DNA of 64,000 nucleotides. It comes from Actinomycetes bacterium (lineage in GTDB: Bacteria > Actinomycetota > Actinomycetes > Nanopelagicales > Nanopelagicaceae). A model generated the notes under the pieces. That model ran no database searches, had not been told where the DNA came from, and saw only the letters and a program-made list of their open reading frames with translations. Shown piece by piece: positions 8,446 through 16,757 of the stretch. Each line of letters starts with the position of its first letter. The stretch's first letter is position 1. The translations under genes and the position numbers were made by a program. The stretch lies in the NCBI GenBank assembly GCA_025363635.1, contig JANYDL010000053.1:1-64000 (forward strand), read 5' to 3'.

Positions 8446-9366
8446 ATGGACTTCCAAACCGAAGCAAGATCGTTTTTGGATTATTTACGCGTAGAAAGAG
8501 GACTCGCTGAAAATTCCATCGTGGCTTATCAACGCGATCTAAAACGCTTTGGTGGATTTCTGGAAGAGCAGAATATTTCTCTGAGTGATGTACTTGCGAC
8601 ACATATTCTTCAATTTCAAAGTGTTTTACGTGGTTCTCATCTTGCTGAAGCCTCTATAAGCCGAAGCGTTTCGGCGCTACGAGCCTTTTTCAACTATTTG
8701 GGGCGCGAGAAGAATTTTCGGGATCCAATGAATGAGATCGAACAATCTCGACAGACCCGCCGATTGCCCAAGGCACTTACGGTAAGCGAAGTTATTTCTC
8801 TTATTGAAGCTTTCTCTGGCGGCGGTGACGTAATTAGATTGAGAGACCGAGCAATATTGGAATTACTGTACGGTACCGGCGCTCGTGTGAGCGAATTAGT
8901 TGATCTAGATCTTGTGGATTTTTTGAAAGTAGAGACCACAGAGAATGCGGTAGACACTATCAAATTGCGCGGAAAAGGAGGCAAAGAAAGGCTTGTGCCT
9001 CTGGGCACTTTTGCGAGCGCTGCAGTCCAAGAGTATTTAGTAAGACTTCGACCATCTTTAGTATCAAAATCTAGCCGACCAAGCAATGCTCTTTTCCTTA
9101 ACCAGAGAGGAGGCAGACTCACCCGACAGTCCGCTTGGCATTTTGTACTAGAGGCCGCTAATAAAGTTGGGCTTGAAGGGAAAGTTTCACCTCATGTCTT
9201 TAGACATTCGTACGCAACGCATTTGCTAGACGGAGGAGCAGATATTCGTGTGGTGCAAGAATTGCTTGGCCATGCGTCAGTGACTACAACTCAAATTTAT
9301 ACATTGATAACGATTGACAAGATACGCGAGAGTTATAGCAGCGCACATCCTCGGGCTAGAGGTTAA
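8446..9366 (+). CDS. xerD: Tyrosine recombinase XerD
   Basis: A 306-residue tyrosine recombinase with the usual N-terminal SAM-like DNA-binding domain (FLDYLRVERGLAENSIVAYQ) and catalytic residues in order: Arg in GTGARVSELVDLDL, Lys in LRGKGGKERLVPLG, His-x-x-Arg in HVFRHSYATHLL, His in LLGHASVTTTQIYT and its final Tyr. It resolves chromosome dimers at dif. Synteny (after pyrG, before parA and scpA) marks it as the housekeeping XerD and not a phage integrase. ATG 8446 follows the ald stop by 6 bases; an in-frame TTG at 8443 is also possible. Confidence 0.93.
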   Translation: MDFQTEARSFLDYLRVERGLAENSIVAYQRDLKRFGGFLEEQNISLSDVLATHILQFQSVLRGSHLAEASISRSVSALRAFFNYLGREKNFRDPMNEIEQSRQTRRLPKALTVSEVISLIEAFSGGGDVIRLRDRAILELLYGTGARVSELVDLDLVDFLKVETTENAVDTIKLRGKGGKERLVPLGTFASAAVQEYLVRLRPSLVSKSSRPSNALFLNQRGGRLTRQSAWHFVLEAANKVGLEGKVSPHVFRHSYATHLLDGGADIRVVQELLGHASVTTTQIYTLITIDKIRESYSSAHPRARG

Positions 9367-9382
9367 ACGAGAAGATATTTTT

Positions 9383-9802
9383 CTATTGACCTCGAAGCCG
9401 CCTTGCAAGGATGCTTTGTTCACCTTTAGCTTCCAAATCGGCAATGAGAACTGCAATTGATTCGCGGACGATTCGACCTCGATCTGCTGCTAATCCGAGA
9501 TCTCCTCTAAGCAAAAGTCGGGCCTGATCGAGATCGAATAGTTCTTCGGGTGAAAGATAAACAGTAATTTTCTCCTCGTGCCTTTCTCGCCCAGATGGTG
9601 ACCGATCCACTGCTACCGCGCGACGTCGAGAGGTTGTTCGAACGCCCTTTCTTCCAGATGAGACAGGAGCAATCGGGGTCATCGGCACAGTCTGCGTAGG
9701 CGTTACATTTAACTCGACAGGCGTGTCTCGCACAGCGCTCAATGAGGGCGACGTAGGACGAAAGAGTTCATCAGCTCCAGGCAAACTCGCTCTGCGGCTC
9801 AT
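9383..9802 (-). CDS. Ribbon-helix-helix-type protein partnered with ParA
   Basis: A 139-residue protein. Residues 1 to about 70 are Pro-, Ser-, Thr- and Arg-rich and probably disordered. From about residue 75 there is a strand-helix-helix pattern typical of ribbon-helix-helix DNA-binding proteins: KITVYLSPEELFDLDQARLL and then DRGRIVRESIAVLIADLEA. The start ATG overlaps the parA stop by 4 bases, so the two are translationally coupled. In plasmid systems small RHH proteins act as centromere-binding partners of ParA ATPases; a similar role here is an inference. The gene converges with xerD, 16 bases away. Confidence 0.65.
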   Translation of the reverse strand: MSRRASLPGADELFRPTSPSLSAVRDTPVELNVTPTQTVPMTPIAPVSSGRKGVRTTSRRRAVAVDRSPSGRERHEEKITVYLSPEELFDLDQARLLLRGDLGLAADRGRIVRESIAVLIADLEAKGEQSILARRLRGQ

Positions 9803-10683
9803 CGTGCACCTCCGATTGCTATCAATTCGCGAGCGAGGCGTCGATAAGACGCAGCCCCACCGGAGCTACCCGCGTATGTCGTGATGGGTTCGCCAGCGAC
9901 AGTTGTCTCAGGGAAGCGAACGGTTTGCGCTATCACAGTTTCAAAAACTTTATCTGGAAAGGCCTCAAGAATTCTTTCTAGAACTTCTCGGCTATGCAGG
10001 GTTTTCTTGTCGTACATTGTCGCCAAAATCCCGACAAGTTTGAGAGTGGGATTCAAACTCACTCGCACACGTTCCAAGTTCTCTTGCAACTGTGCGAAGC
10101 CTCGAAGTGCAAAGAACTCGCACTGTAGAGGAACAATTACACCGTCAGCAGCCGTCAGCGCGTTGAGGGTGAGAAGACCCAACGTTGGCTGGCAGTCGAT
10201 CAGGATAACGTCGTAATAATCGCGCACGGATGCAAGTCTTCTCTTCAAAAAATATTCTCTCGCCATTTCATTGACAAGTGTTACTTCAGCACCAGCGAGT
10301 TCCTTATTGGCTGGGAGAAGATCCATACCAGGAATAGAAGTTTTCAGAATCACTTTTTCAATATCTGAGTGAGCATCCATCAGAATTTGATAGACAGTCT
10401 CTTCTTGTTTGAGATCATGCGCACTGACTCCTAGACCCACCGAGAGAGCACCTTGGGGATCAAAATCTACGAGAAGAACTTTCCGACCCAACTCGGCCAA
10501 ACTTGCACCCAGATTAATTGTCGTCGTAGTTTTACCGACGCCGCCCTTTTGGTTTACGATAGCGATGATCGCCGCGTCCCCATGATCCTTAACTGGCTTG
10601 GGTACCGGCCAGCTCTTGGGAGTTTTCTTGAGTAGGGTCGATGTGGTAGCCACATCATCATCAAATGTCGATTTAACGCTCAA
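9799..10683 (-). CDS. parA: ParA-family ATPase
   Basis: A 294-residue Walker-type ATPase of the ParA/Soj family. It has the deviant Walker A KGGVGKTTTTINLG (about residues 50-63), VLLVDFDPQGALSVGLG (A' motif) and VILIDCQPTLGLLTLNAL (Walker B). ParA proteins use ATP-dependent DNA binding to move cargo or chromosome regions. No parB neighbour is present; the partner gene is the downstream RHH protein. The likely start is TTG 10683, preceded on the minus strand by AGAGAGG at 8 bases. It is divergent from scpA, an arrangement conserved in Actinobacteria (Rv1708-Rv1710 region). Confidence 0.93.
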   Translation of the reverse strand: MSVKSTFDDDVATTSTLLKKTPKSWPVPKPVKDHGDAAIIAIVNQKGGVGKTTTTINLGASLAELGRKVLLVDFDPQGALSVGLGVSAHDLKQEETVYQILMDAHSDIEKVILKTSIPGMDLLPANKELAGAEVTLVNEMAREYFLKRRLASVRDYYDVILIDCQPTLGLLTLNALTAADGVIVPLQCEFFALRGFAQLQENLERVRVSLNPTLKLVGILATMYDKKTLHSREVLERILEAFPDKVFETVIAQTVRFPETTVAGEPITTYAGSSGGAASYRRLARELIAIGGAR

Positions 10684-10754
10684 TCGAGAAACCTCTCTGC
10701 CGCTTTATGGTCCGACTCTACGCATGGAAAATGGCAACAGCAAGTGGAGCCTCC

Positions 10755-11657
10755 ATGCAAGATTGTTTTGAAAAAGTGAAGTACGGTTCGCAAATGGAAG
10801 TTAGCGCGAGCGATGTAGATCAAGAGATCGCTTCTGGTTTTGACGTCCACCTAGATAATTTTGAAGGACCATTCGACCTGCTCCTGCAACTCATTTCACG
10901 TCACCGTATGGATATAACGGAAGTGGCTTTGAGTGAAGTTACTGACGAATTTATCTCCTTCATCAGAGCATTAGAACTTTCAGGGCAGGGATGGCAGCTG
11001 GATCAGGCCACGGAATTCCTCGTGGTGGCAGCCACCCTTCTGGACCTAAAAGCGGCTCGCCTCCTTCCCAGCGGTGAAGTTGAGGATGAAGCCGATCTTG
11101 CTCTTCTAGAAGCGCGAGATCTCCTCTTTGCGCGATTGTTGCAATATCGCGCATTTAAAGAGATTGCCGCTACTTTTAACGATCGGATTGCTCTCCAAGA
11201 TAAGATTTTCCCTCGGTTAACAGCCCTGGATCCAGCTCTCGCCGCGTTGCTCCCTGAGGTACTTATTGGGGTAGGTGCTCAACGTTTCGGTGCCATTGCG
11301 GAAAGGGTTTTAGCTCCGCGCGTTACCCCGTCCGTGGCCCTAGAGCACCTTCATTTACCCCTTGTAAGCGTGGCTGAGGAGTCACGGTGGGTAGTCCAGG
11401 CCTTGAGAAAAGGTCGAACGATGAGTTTTCGTCATTTGGTCGCCGAGGCGGAGAGCACATTGGTGGTCGTTGCACGTTTTTTGGCACTCTTAGACCTCTA
11501 CCGGCTGGGGGCCTTGCGCTTCGATCAAATGGCAGCGCTGGGTGAGTTGCAGATTAGTTGGACTGGTCCCGATTCTGGTGTCATCGAGGCTGGAGACGAG
11601 TTTGATATCGAGGTTCCAGATCTACTGAGTGAGACAAAGGAAGGTACAAATGTCTGA
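10755..11657 (+). CDS. scpA: Segregation and condensation protein A
   Basis: A kleisin of about 300 residues that bridges the SMC heads in the bacterial condensin complex. Family features are FDVHLDNFEGPFDLLLQLIS near the start, RMDITEVALSEVTDEFISFI, then FLVVAATLLDLKAARLLPSG and a C-terminal winged-helix region. I chose ATG 10755 because GGAG (10746-10749) lies 5 bases upstream; in-frame starts at 10707, 10731 and 10794 are possible because the first residues are not conserved. It overlaps scpB by 8 bases. Confidence 0.92.
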   Translation: MQDCFEKVKYGSQMEVSASDVDQEIASGFDVHLDNFEGPFDLLLQLISRHRMDITEVALSEVTDEFISFIRALELSGQGWQLDQATEFLVVAATLLDLKAARLLPSGEVEDEADLALLEARDLLFARLLQYRAFKEIAATFNDRIALQDKIFPRLTALDPALAALLPEVLIGVGAQRFGAIAERVLAPRVTPSVALEHLHLPLVSVAEESRWVVQALRKGRTMSFRHLVAEAESTLVVVARFLALLDLYRLGALRFDQMAALGELQISWTGPDSGVIEAGDEFDIEVPDLLSETKEGTNV

Positions 11658-12201
11658 ACTTGATCTTGAAGGTTCAATAGAAGCGATCTTGATGGTGGTT
11701 GATGAGCCCGTTAGTGAGATCATCCTTGCTCAGGTATTAGAAAGACCCGTGGATGAAGTCGTACACGCCCTGGCGGGGATGACGAAAGGGTACGAAGATC
11801 GTGGATTCTCCCTACTCAAAGTAAATGAGGGATGGAGGTTTTATAGTCGCCCCGAATACGCAAGCGTCGTCGAGAAATTTGTGCTTGACGGTCAGCAATC
11901 CCGCCTTACTCAGGCTGCCCTTGAAACTCTTGCCGTCATCGCTTATCGCCAACCCGTATCTCGGGCTCGAGTCTCTGCGATACGAGGCGTCAATGTAGAG
12001 GCGGTCATGAAAACTTTGGTTTCGCGCGGCCTTGTTGAGGAATTTGGAACTGAGCATGAGACCGGGGCAATTTTGTATCGCACCACGAGTTACTTTTTAG
12101 AGCGGCTCGGTCTAAATTCCATTGGAGATCTGCCCGCTTTAGCACCTTACCTTCCCGATCTAGATCGACTAGATGAAGTCTTGGGGGCGCTGACTGATTA
12201 A
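11650..12201 (+). CDS. scpB: Segregation and condensation protein B
   Basis: A 183-residue protein with two winged-helix domains. It binds ScpA and completes the SMC-ScpAB complex. Recognisable segments are LEGSIEAILMVVDEPVSEII at the N-terminus, LTQAALETLAVIAYRQPVSR and AIRGVNVEAVMKTLVSRGLV. ATG 11650 is preceded by AAAGGAAGG (11637-11645) inside scpA, and the two frames overlap by 8 bases. Confidence 0.95.
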   Translation: MSELDLEGSIEAILMVVDEPVSEIILAQVLERPVDEVVHALAGMTKGYEDRGFSLLKVNEGWRFYSRPEYASVVEKFVLDGQQSRLTQAALETLAVIAYRQPVSRARVSAIRGVNVEAVMKTLVSRGLVEEFGTEHETGAILYRTTSYFLERLGLNSIGDLPALAPYLPDLDRLDEVLGALTD

Positions 12202-12276
12202 TTCCGGGCCCTAGAGCTCGCTGAGATTTCTACAGTAGACTTATACCTTCGCTCTTCCTGTGAAGGATTGGACCTT

Positions 12277-12990
12277 ATGGCACTCATTCGACTAAATAAA
12301 ATCATTGCAGATGCGGGTATCACTAGCCGTAGGGGTGCTGATGAACTTATCTTTGAAGGTCGAGTCACCGTGGACGGGGATGTTGTCCGTGAAATGGGAA
12401 GTAAGTTCGATCCCAATATGTCTATAGTTATGGTTGATGGTGAGATAATTACTATCAGTTTGACTAAGAATTACTTAGCACTTCATAAACCAAGAGGTGT
12501 AGTGTCCACCATGTACGACCCTGAGGGTCGGCCCTCTCTTTCGGATTTCATTTCTCTTCGAACTGAGCGTCTCTTTCACGTAGGCAGACTTGATAAGGAG
12601 AGCGAAGGTCTGATCTTGCTCACCAATGATGGGGATATGACTTTCAGGGCAACGCACCCTTCTTACGGTTTAGAAAAAACTTATCTCATCGAGTATGCCG
12701 GGAAATTGCCACGCGGAGCCGAAGATTCTTTGAGGAAGGGCATTGAGTTGGAAGATGGGCTCGGCCGTGTTCTGGATTTTAAAGCTCTTTCGCCTACCTG
12801 GATAGAAGTCACGATCCACGAAGGTCGATATCACATCATTCGTCGTTTAATGGAAGCAGTGGGTGTTGAGGTGCTACGTCTGATCAGAACGCGTTTCGGA
12901 CCCATTTTGCTAGGCGATATTTTGGAAGGGCGATGGAGGGATCTCAATGAAGTTGAGTTGATAAATCTCCGTAAGGCTTTAAGTCTTTAA
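12277..12990 (+). CDS. rluB: Ribosomal large subunit pseudouridine synthase B family
   Basis: A 237-residue RsuA/RluB-family pseudouridine synthase that modifies 23S rRNA (family position 2605 in E. coli). The N-terminal S4 domain begins IRLNKIIADAGITSRRGADE, and the catalytic domain contains GRLDKESEGLILLTNDGD with the nucleophilic Asp. ATG 12277 follows GAAGGA (12262-12267) at 9 bases. The scpA-scpB-rluB order is conserved in Actinobacteria. The gene is followed by an AT-rich gap. Confidence 0.94.
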   Translation: MALIRLNKIIADAGITSRRGADELIFEGRVTVDGDVVREMGSKFDPNMSIVMVDGEIITISLTKNYLALHKPRGVVSTMYDPEGRPSLSDFISLRTERLFHVGRLDKESEGLILLTNDGDMTFRATHPSYGLEKTYLIEYAGKLPRGAEDSLRKGIELEDGLGRVLDFKALSPTWIEVTIHEGRYHIIRRLMEAVGVEVLRLIRTRFGPILLGDILEGRWRDLNEVELINLRKALSL

Positions 12991-13271
12991 CGCTTTATCG
13001 TTTTTAAAGAAAAAAAGATAATATTTATTTATAACTTTATCGATTTTATCTATTGTTATTTTTATAGTTTTATCGACATTGAAGTTTGCAAATGTGTGGC
13101 AAATGAAGCGCTTTTTGTTAATTTATTGACTTTTGTCAATGGACGGGAATCGGGTCGTTCATTGTTATTAGCGTTTTATGGATGAACATGTACAACTATT
13201 ATTTAATAAAACCTTTTATTAATAAAACGCTATTACGCACCTCAGTTGTCCCGAAGCGGTAATCTATTGCC
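12991..13271. other. AT-rich intergenic region with repeated TTTTAT motifs and inverted repeats
   Basis: This 281-base gap holds no plausible gene. My count gives about 30% G+C for 12991-13260 and 11 G/C out of 80 for 13001-13080, far below the flanking genes. TTTATCG occurs at 12994, 13036 and 13069 (spacings 42 and 33). TAGCGTTTTAT (13169-13179) has a perfect inverted copy at 13222-13232. Between them lies the palindrome AATAAAA-CC-TTTTATT (13205-13220). ATTGAC-TTTT-GTCAAT (13125-13140) is another perfect hairpin, and GCAAATG is repeated at 13087 and 13099. It also contains the promoter region of aroH. Its function is unknown; a binding-site array or nucleoid-protein target is an inference. 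Confidence 0.75.
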
Positions 13272-13634
13272 ATGACGGTGAAAGCGATTCGCGGTGCAAT
13301 TCAGGTAGATTTGAACACAGCTGAGCATATTCATTCTGGAGTGAAAGAATTATTGGGCGCCATTTTAACTATAAACCAACTCGTCCCTGAGGACGTCATC
13401 TCCGTGATCCTCACTTCGACCCCAGATTTGGTTGCGGATTTTCCTGCCGTCGGTGCTCGAGGTATGGGTTTTGAGTCCGTCCCTCTCTTATGTGCCACTG
13501 AAATTGACGTACCAGGAGCCTTGCCTCGAGTTATCCGGGTCATGCTTCATTGCAACACTGAGTTGAGTTCGAAAGAGGTGAGCCACATCTACCTCAAGGG
13601 TGCTGCGGCACTTCGTCGCGATTTAGCTCAATGA
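13272..13634 (+). CDS. aroH: Chorismate mutase, AroH type
   Basis: A 120-residue protein of the trimeric AroH class, as in Bacillus, converting chorismate to prephenate. Typical segments are KAIRGAIQVDLNTAEHIHSG with the active-site Arg near the start, DVISVILTSTPDLVADFPAV, MGFESVPLLCATEIDVPGAL and IRVMLHCNT near the end. It overlaps tyrA by 4 bases (ATGA), so successive steps of tyrosine synthesis are coupled. It is the first gene after the AT-rich region, so its promoter must lie there. Confidence 0.93.
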   Translation: MTVKAIRGAIQVDLNTAEHIHSGVKELLGAILTINQLVPEDVISVILTSTPDLVADFPAVGARGMGFESVPLLCATEIDVPGALPRVIRVMLHCNTELSSKEVSHIYLKGAAALRRDLAQ

Positions 13635-14677
13635 TGAAAATTCGAATCATTGGTTCGGGCTTGATTGGCACATCCATTGGTCTTAAGGCTCGACTTAATG
13701 GATTCTCGATTGAAATGGTTGATGTAGATGAGCGCAATGCTCGCTTAGCTCAAGATTTGATGGGATCTCCTGGGAGCGAGGCGCCATCGATTGTTATATT
13801 TTCCCTGCCGACTTCCCAACTGTCTTTGGTCATAAATAGAGAGTTTGCGTTATATCCAAACTCGATATTTATGGATGTTGGCAGTGTTAAAACTAAATCT
13901 CAACTAACTATTGATGCTATTCCAAGCCTCGCTCCGCAATTTTGCGGTTCTCACCCGATGGCTGGACGCGAATCTGGAGGTCCTGAAGCGGCTCGAGGTG
14001 ACCTCTTCGAGGGACGTCCCTGGATACTTTGCCCGAGCGATGAAACTGCGGAGGAGACCTATCGGGGAATTCGTGACTTTGTTCTAGGTTTGGGGGCCGA
14101 TCCGATTCGCATGTCGGCCCATGATCACGATCGTACGGTGGCAAGCATTTCGCACCTGCCTCAATTGGTTTCATCACTTTTAGCGCGCCAATTGCAAAGG
14201 ATGTCGCCGGAAAGGTTGGCCCTTGCCGGACAAGGCTTGCGCGATACAACCCGAATCGCTCATTCTGATCCGCATTTGTGGCGAGAAATTATCTCGATGA
14301 ATCGCGAGGAAATTCTTCCACTTTTGCATCTCGTGCAAGCGGATTTGGCAGAACTCATTGGAAAATTTGACGACCCGTCAAAGATTGAAGACTTTATACG
14401 CTCCGGCAATGACGGTGCATCGCTGATTCCCGGCAAGCATGGTGGTCGTTCACGAGATTATTCTTACCTGCCGATAGTGATTGAAGATAAGCCAGGGCAA
14501 CTGGCGGCGCTCTTTGATGAATGTGCAAAAGTTGAAGTGAACGTGGAAGATCTTACGATTGAACACTCACCTGGACAGTTCACGGGATTGATCTCATTGG
14601 CTTTATCTGCCGAAGATGGCGAGAAACTCTCGCGGCATCTCTCTGCGATCGGGTGGAAGGTTCACTCTCTTCGTTAG
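13631..14677 (+). CDS. tyrA: Prephenate dehydrogenase with C-terminal ACT domain
   Basis: A 348-residue enzyme oxidising prephenate to 4-hydroxyphenylpyruvate for tyrosine synthesis. The NAD-binding loop is IIGSGLIGTSIGLKARLNG. Substrate-side residues include FCGSHPMAGRESGGPEAARG and ISHLPQLVSSLLA. From about residue 275 there is an ACT domain (VIEDKPGQLAALFDECAKVE) that probably senses tyrosine. Starts at 13631 and 13634 are both possible. It follows aroH with a 4-base overlap and precedes cmk-der by 16 bases. Confidence 0.95.
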   Translation: MMKIRIIGSGLIGTSIGLKARLNGFSIEMVDVDERNARLAQDLMGSPGSEAPSIVIFSLPTSQLSLVINREFALYPNSIFMDVGSVKTKSQLTIDAIPSLAPQFCGSHPMAGRESGGPEAARGDLFEGRPWILCPSDETAEETYRGIRDFVLGLGADPIRMSAHDHDRTVASISHLPQLVSSLLARQLQRMSPERLALAGQGLRDTTRIAHSDPHLWREIISMNREEILPLLHLVQADLAELIGKFDDPSKIEDFIRSGNDGASLIPGKHGGRSRDYSYLPIVIEDKPGQLAALFDECAKVEVNVEDLTIEHSPGQFTGLISLALSAEDGEKLSRHLSAIGWKVHSLR

Positions 14678-14693
14678 CGACTAGACTTGAAGC

Positions 14694-16652
14694 ATGGGCA
14701 TAGTTGTAGCAATTGACGGCCCAAGTGGAGCAGGCAAATCCAGTACTTCCAGGGCGATAGCGATGCGCGCTGGCTGGGACTATTTGGATACAGGGGCTCT
14801 CTATCGCGGAATTACTTGGTTATCCCTTCGCGAAAATATCGCTGATGCCTCAGCTTTGATTGATTTGCTCAAGAAGAACTCCTTGAGGTTTGTGACCGAT
14901 CCCATGGATCCGCGTTTGTATTGCGGAGAGGTTGATATCACCGAGCAGATTCGCGGCTTGGAGGTCACCGAGAGGGTGAGCGGGATAAGTGCCGATCCCG
15001 AGATTCGTCGATATTTACTGGGTGCTCAATTGAAGATTATCGAACGAGCACTGAAGGGGATCGTAGTCGAAGGTCGTGATATCGGCACGGTGGTCGCACC
15101 AGATGCCGCCTTGAAAATATTTTTGACAGCGGATTTAGAGGCCAGAGCGATACGCCGCGAGGCCGAACTATCCGGTATCGGTCTGGATGCGGTCGGGTCT
15201 TCCTTGGCCAAGCGTGATGAGATTGATTCAACCAGGCAAGCCTCACCTTTGGCCCTGGCAACGGATGCGATCGTGATTGATTCCACCGGGTTAACTTTAG
15301 AAGAGGTAACTGCCCGTATCTGGGAAGTTGCTAAAGAACGCAGGTTGCTTGGATTGCCGATCGTCGCACTTCTCGGTCGACCCAATGTAGGTAAATCCAC
15401 GCTCATCAACCGTTTCCTTGGTCGGCGCGAAGCGATAGTGGAAGACACTCCTGGTGTAACGCGGGATCGAGTGACATATGAATGTGAGTGGAATGGCCGT
15501 GATTTTATGGTCATGGATACGGGTGGATGGGAATCAAAACCCGATGGAATTTCTGTCGGAGTCAGCGCAATTGCGGAGTTGGCGATGCAGGAAGCCGATG
15601 TTCTCGCCTTCGTAATTGATGCTCAAGTTGGGGCGCTGGATGAGGATGATGTCCTCGTCCAACATTTGCGCAAGATGAAGAAGCCCATTCTTCTCATTGC
15701 CAATAAAGTTGATGGTGAACGTGAAGAATCAGATGCACACGCTCTCTGGAACCTCGGATTAGGAGAACCGTATTTTGTTTCAGCCCTGCATGGTCGCGGC
15801 GCCGGTGATCTACTCGATCGCATCGTCCTGGTTCTGCCAGAGGTAGGTGCAGCTCAGAGCCAGGATGGTTATCGAAAAGTGGCCCTCATCGGGCGACCGA
15901 ATGTGGGCAAATCAAGTTTGCTCAATACATTGGCGGGCAATGAGCGTTCCCTCGTCGATGACGTTGCAGGCACAACGCGCGATCCGGTGGATGAACTCAT
16001 CGAAGTAGGTGGATCGATATGGAGATTTATCGACACTGCGGGAATTCGTAAGAGGGCCAACCAATCAAGTGGCACTGACTATTACGCAACATTGCGCACG
16101 CAGGTAGCCCTTGAGCGAGCAGAAGTTGCGGTGGTGGTTTTGGACGGTTCACAACCCATCAGCGAGCAAGACCTACGCATTATTACGATGGTGGAAGAAG
16201 CAGGAAAAGCTCTCATCATTGTGATGAACAAGTGGGATTTGGTGGATGAAGATCGCCAAATCTCCCTAGACCGAGAGATTGACCGCCATTTAGATCAGGT
16301 CGAATGGGCCCAACGTGTAAATCTTGCGGCGAAGACTGGCTGGCATCGGGACCGTCTCGCTCCGGCGCTGCGAACCGCCCTCACCAGTTGGGAGAAACGA
16401 ATCCCCACTAGTCGCCTGAATTCCTTCCTAGGCACCCTTATCGCGGCTACACCTCCACCGGTGCGTGGAGGCAAGCAACCGAAGATTCTCTACGCAACTC
16501 AGGCCGGGATTGCGCCGCCGCGTTTTGTCATTTTCACGACAGGTTTTCTTGAGAGTTCGTATCGGCGCTTCATCGAAAGGCGCTTGCGCGAGGAATTTGG
16601 ATTCCCTGGAACTCCCGTGCAGATTTCGGTGCGGGTTCGGGAGCGAGACTAG
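14694..16652 (+). CDS. cmk-der: Fused cytidylate kinase and ribosome-assembly GTPase Der
   Basis: One 652-residue frame joins two normally separate proteins. Residues 1 to about 218 are cytidylate kinase: [32 protein letters not shown] and [10 protein letters not shown]. The rest is Der/EngA with two GTPase domains, the first G1 motif [16 protein letters not shown] near residue 227 and the second [16 protein letters not shown] near residue 399, plus NKVD and NKWD motifs and the C-terminal KH-like domain. The fusion occurs in several actinobacterial groups; Mycobacterium keeps the genes separate but adjacent. The linker is only a few residues (around [10 protein letters not shown]). Confidence 0.96.
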   Translation: MGIVVAIDGPSGAGKSSTSRAIAMRAGWDYLDTGALYRGITWLSLRENIADASALIDLLKKNSLRFVTDPMDPRLYCGEVDITEQIRGLEVTERVSGISADPEIRRYLLGAQLKIIERALKGIVVEGRDIGTVVAPDAALKIFLTADLEARAIRREAELSGIGLDAVGSSLAKRDEIDSTRQASPLALATDAIVIDSTGLTLEEVTARIWEVAKERRLLGLPIVALLGRPNVGKSTLINRFLGRREAIVEDTPGVTRDRVTYECEWNGRDFMVMDTGGWESKPDGISVGVSAIAELAMQEADVLAFVIDAQVGALDEDDVLVQHLRKMKKPILLIANKVDGEREESDAHALWNLGLGEPYFVSALHGRGAGDLLDRIVLVLPEVGAAQSQDGYRKVALIGRPNVGKSSLLNTLAGNERSLVDDVAGTTRDPVDELIEVGGSIWRFIDTAGIRKRANQSSGTDYYATLRTQVALERAEVAVVVLDGSQPISEQDLRIITMVEEAGKALIIVMNKWDLVDEDRQISLDREIDRHLDQVEWAQRVNLAAKTGWHRDRLAPALRTALTSWEKRIPTSRLNSFLGTLIAATPPPVRGGKQPKILYATQAGIAPPRFVIFTTGFLESSYRRFIERRLREEFGFPGTPVQISVRVRERD

Positions 16653-16682
16653 GATTTATCGTTATTGGCGAGGAATCGTCAC

Positions 16683-16756
16683 CGGGGCGTAGCGCAGCTT
16701 GGTAGCGCACCAGGCTGGGGGTCTGGGTGTCGCAGGTTCAAATCCTGTCGCCCCGA
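16683..16756 (+). tRNA. tRNA-Pro (anticodon GGG)
   Basis: A 74-nt cloverleaf. Acceptor arms CGGGGCG (16683-16689) and CGCCCCG (16749-16755) pair fully, with discriminator A 16756. The anticodon stem CCAGG/TCTGG encloses the loop CTGGGGG, reading GGG. The T arm is GCAGG-TTCAAAT-CCTGT. CCA is not encoded. The next gene starts at 16758, one base after the discriminator. Confidence 0.96.
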
Positions 16757-16757
16757 C

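Noticed and set aside
8446-9366. Tyrosine recombinase as a phage or island integrase
   Set aside because: Its position between pyrG/ald and parA/scpA matches the housekeeping xerD locus, and no att-like repeats or phage genes are nearby.
12991-13271. AT-rich island as replication origin
   Set aside because: No DnaA box of the TTATCCACA type was found, and dnaA, dnaN or gyrB are not adjacent; the repeats are TTTATCG and TAGCGTTTTAT instead.
16665-16757. N-terminal extension of the CDP-alcohol transferase through tRNA-Pro
   Set aside because: It would translate the whole tRNA gene, and the extra residues have no similarity to the family.
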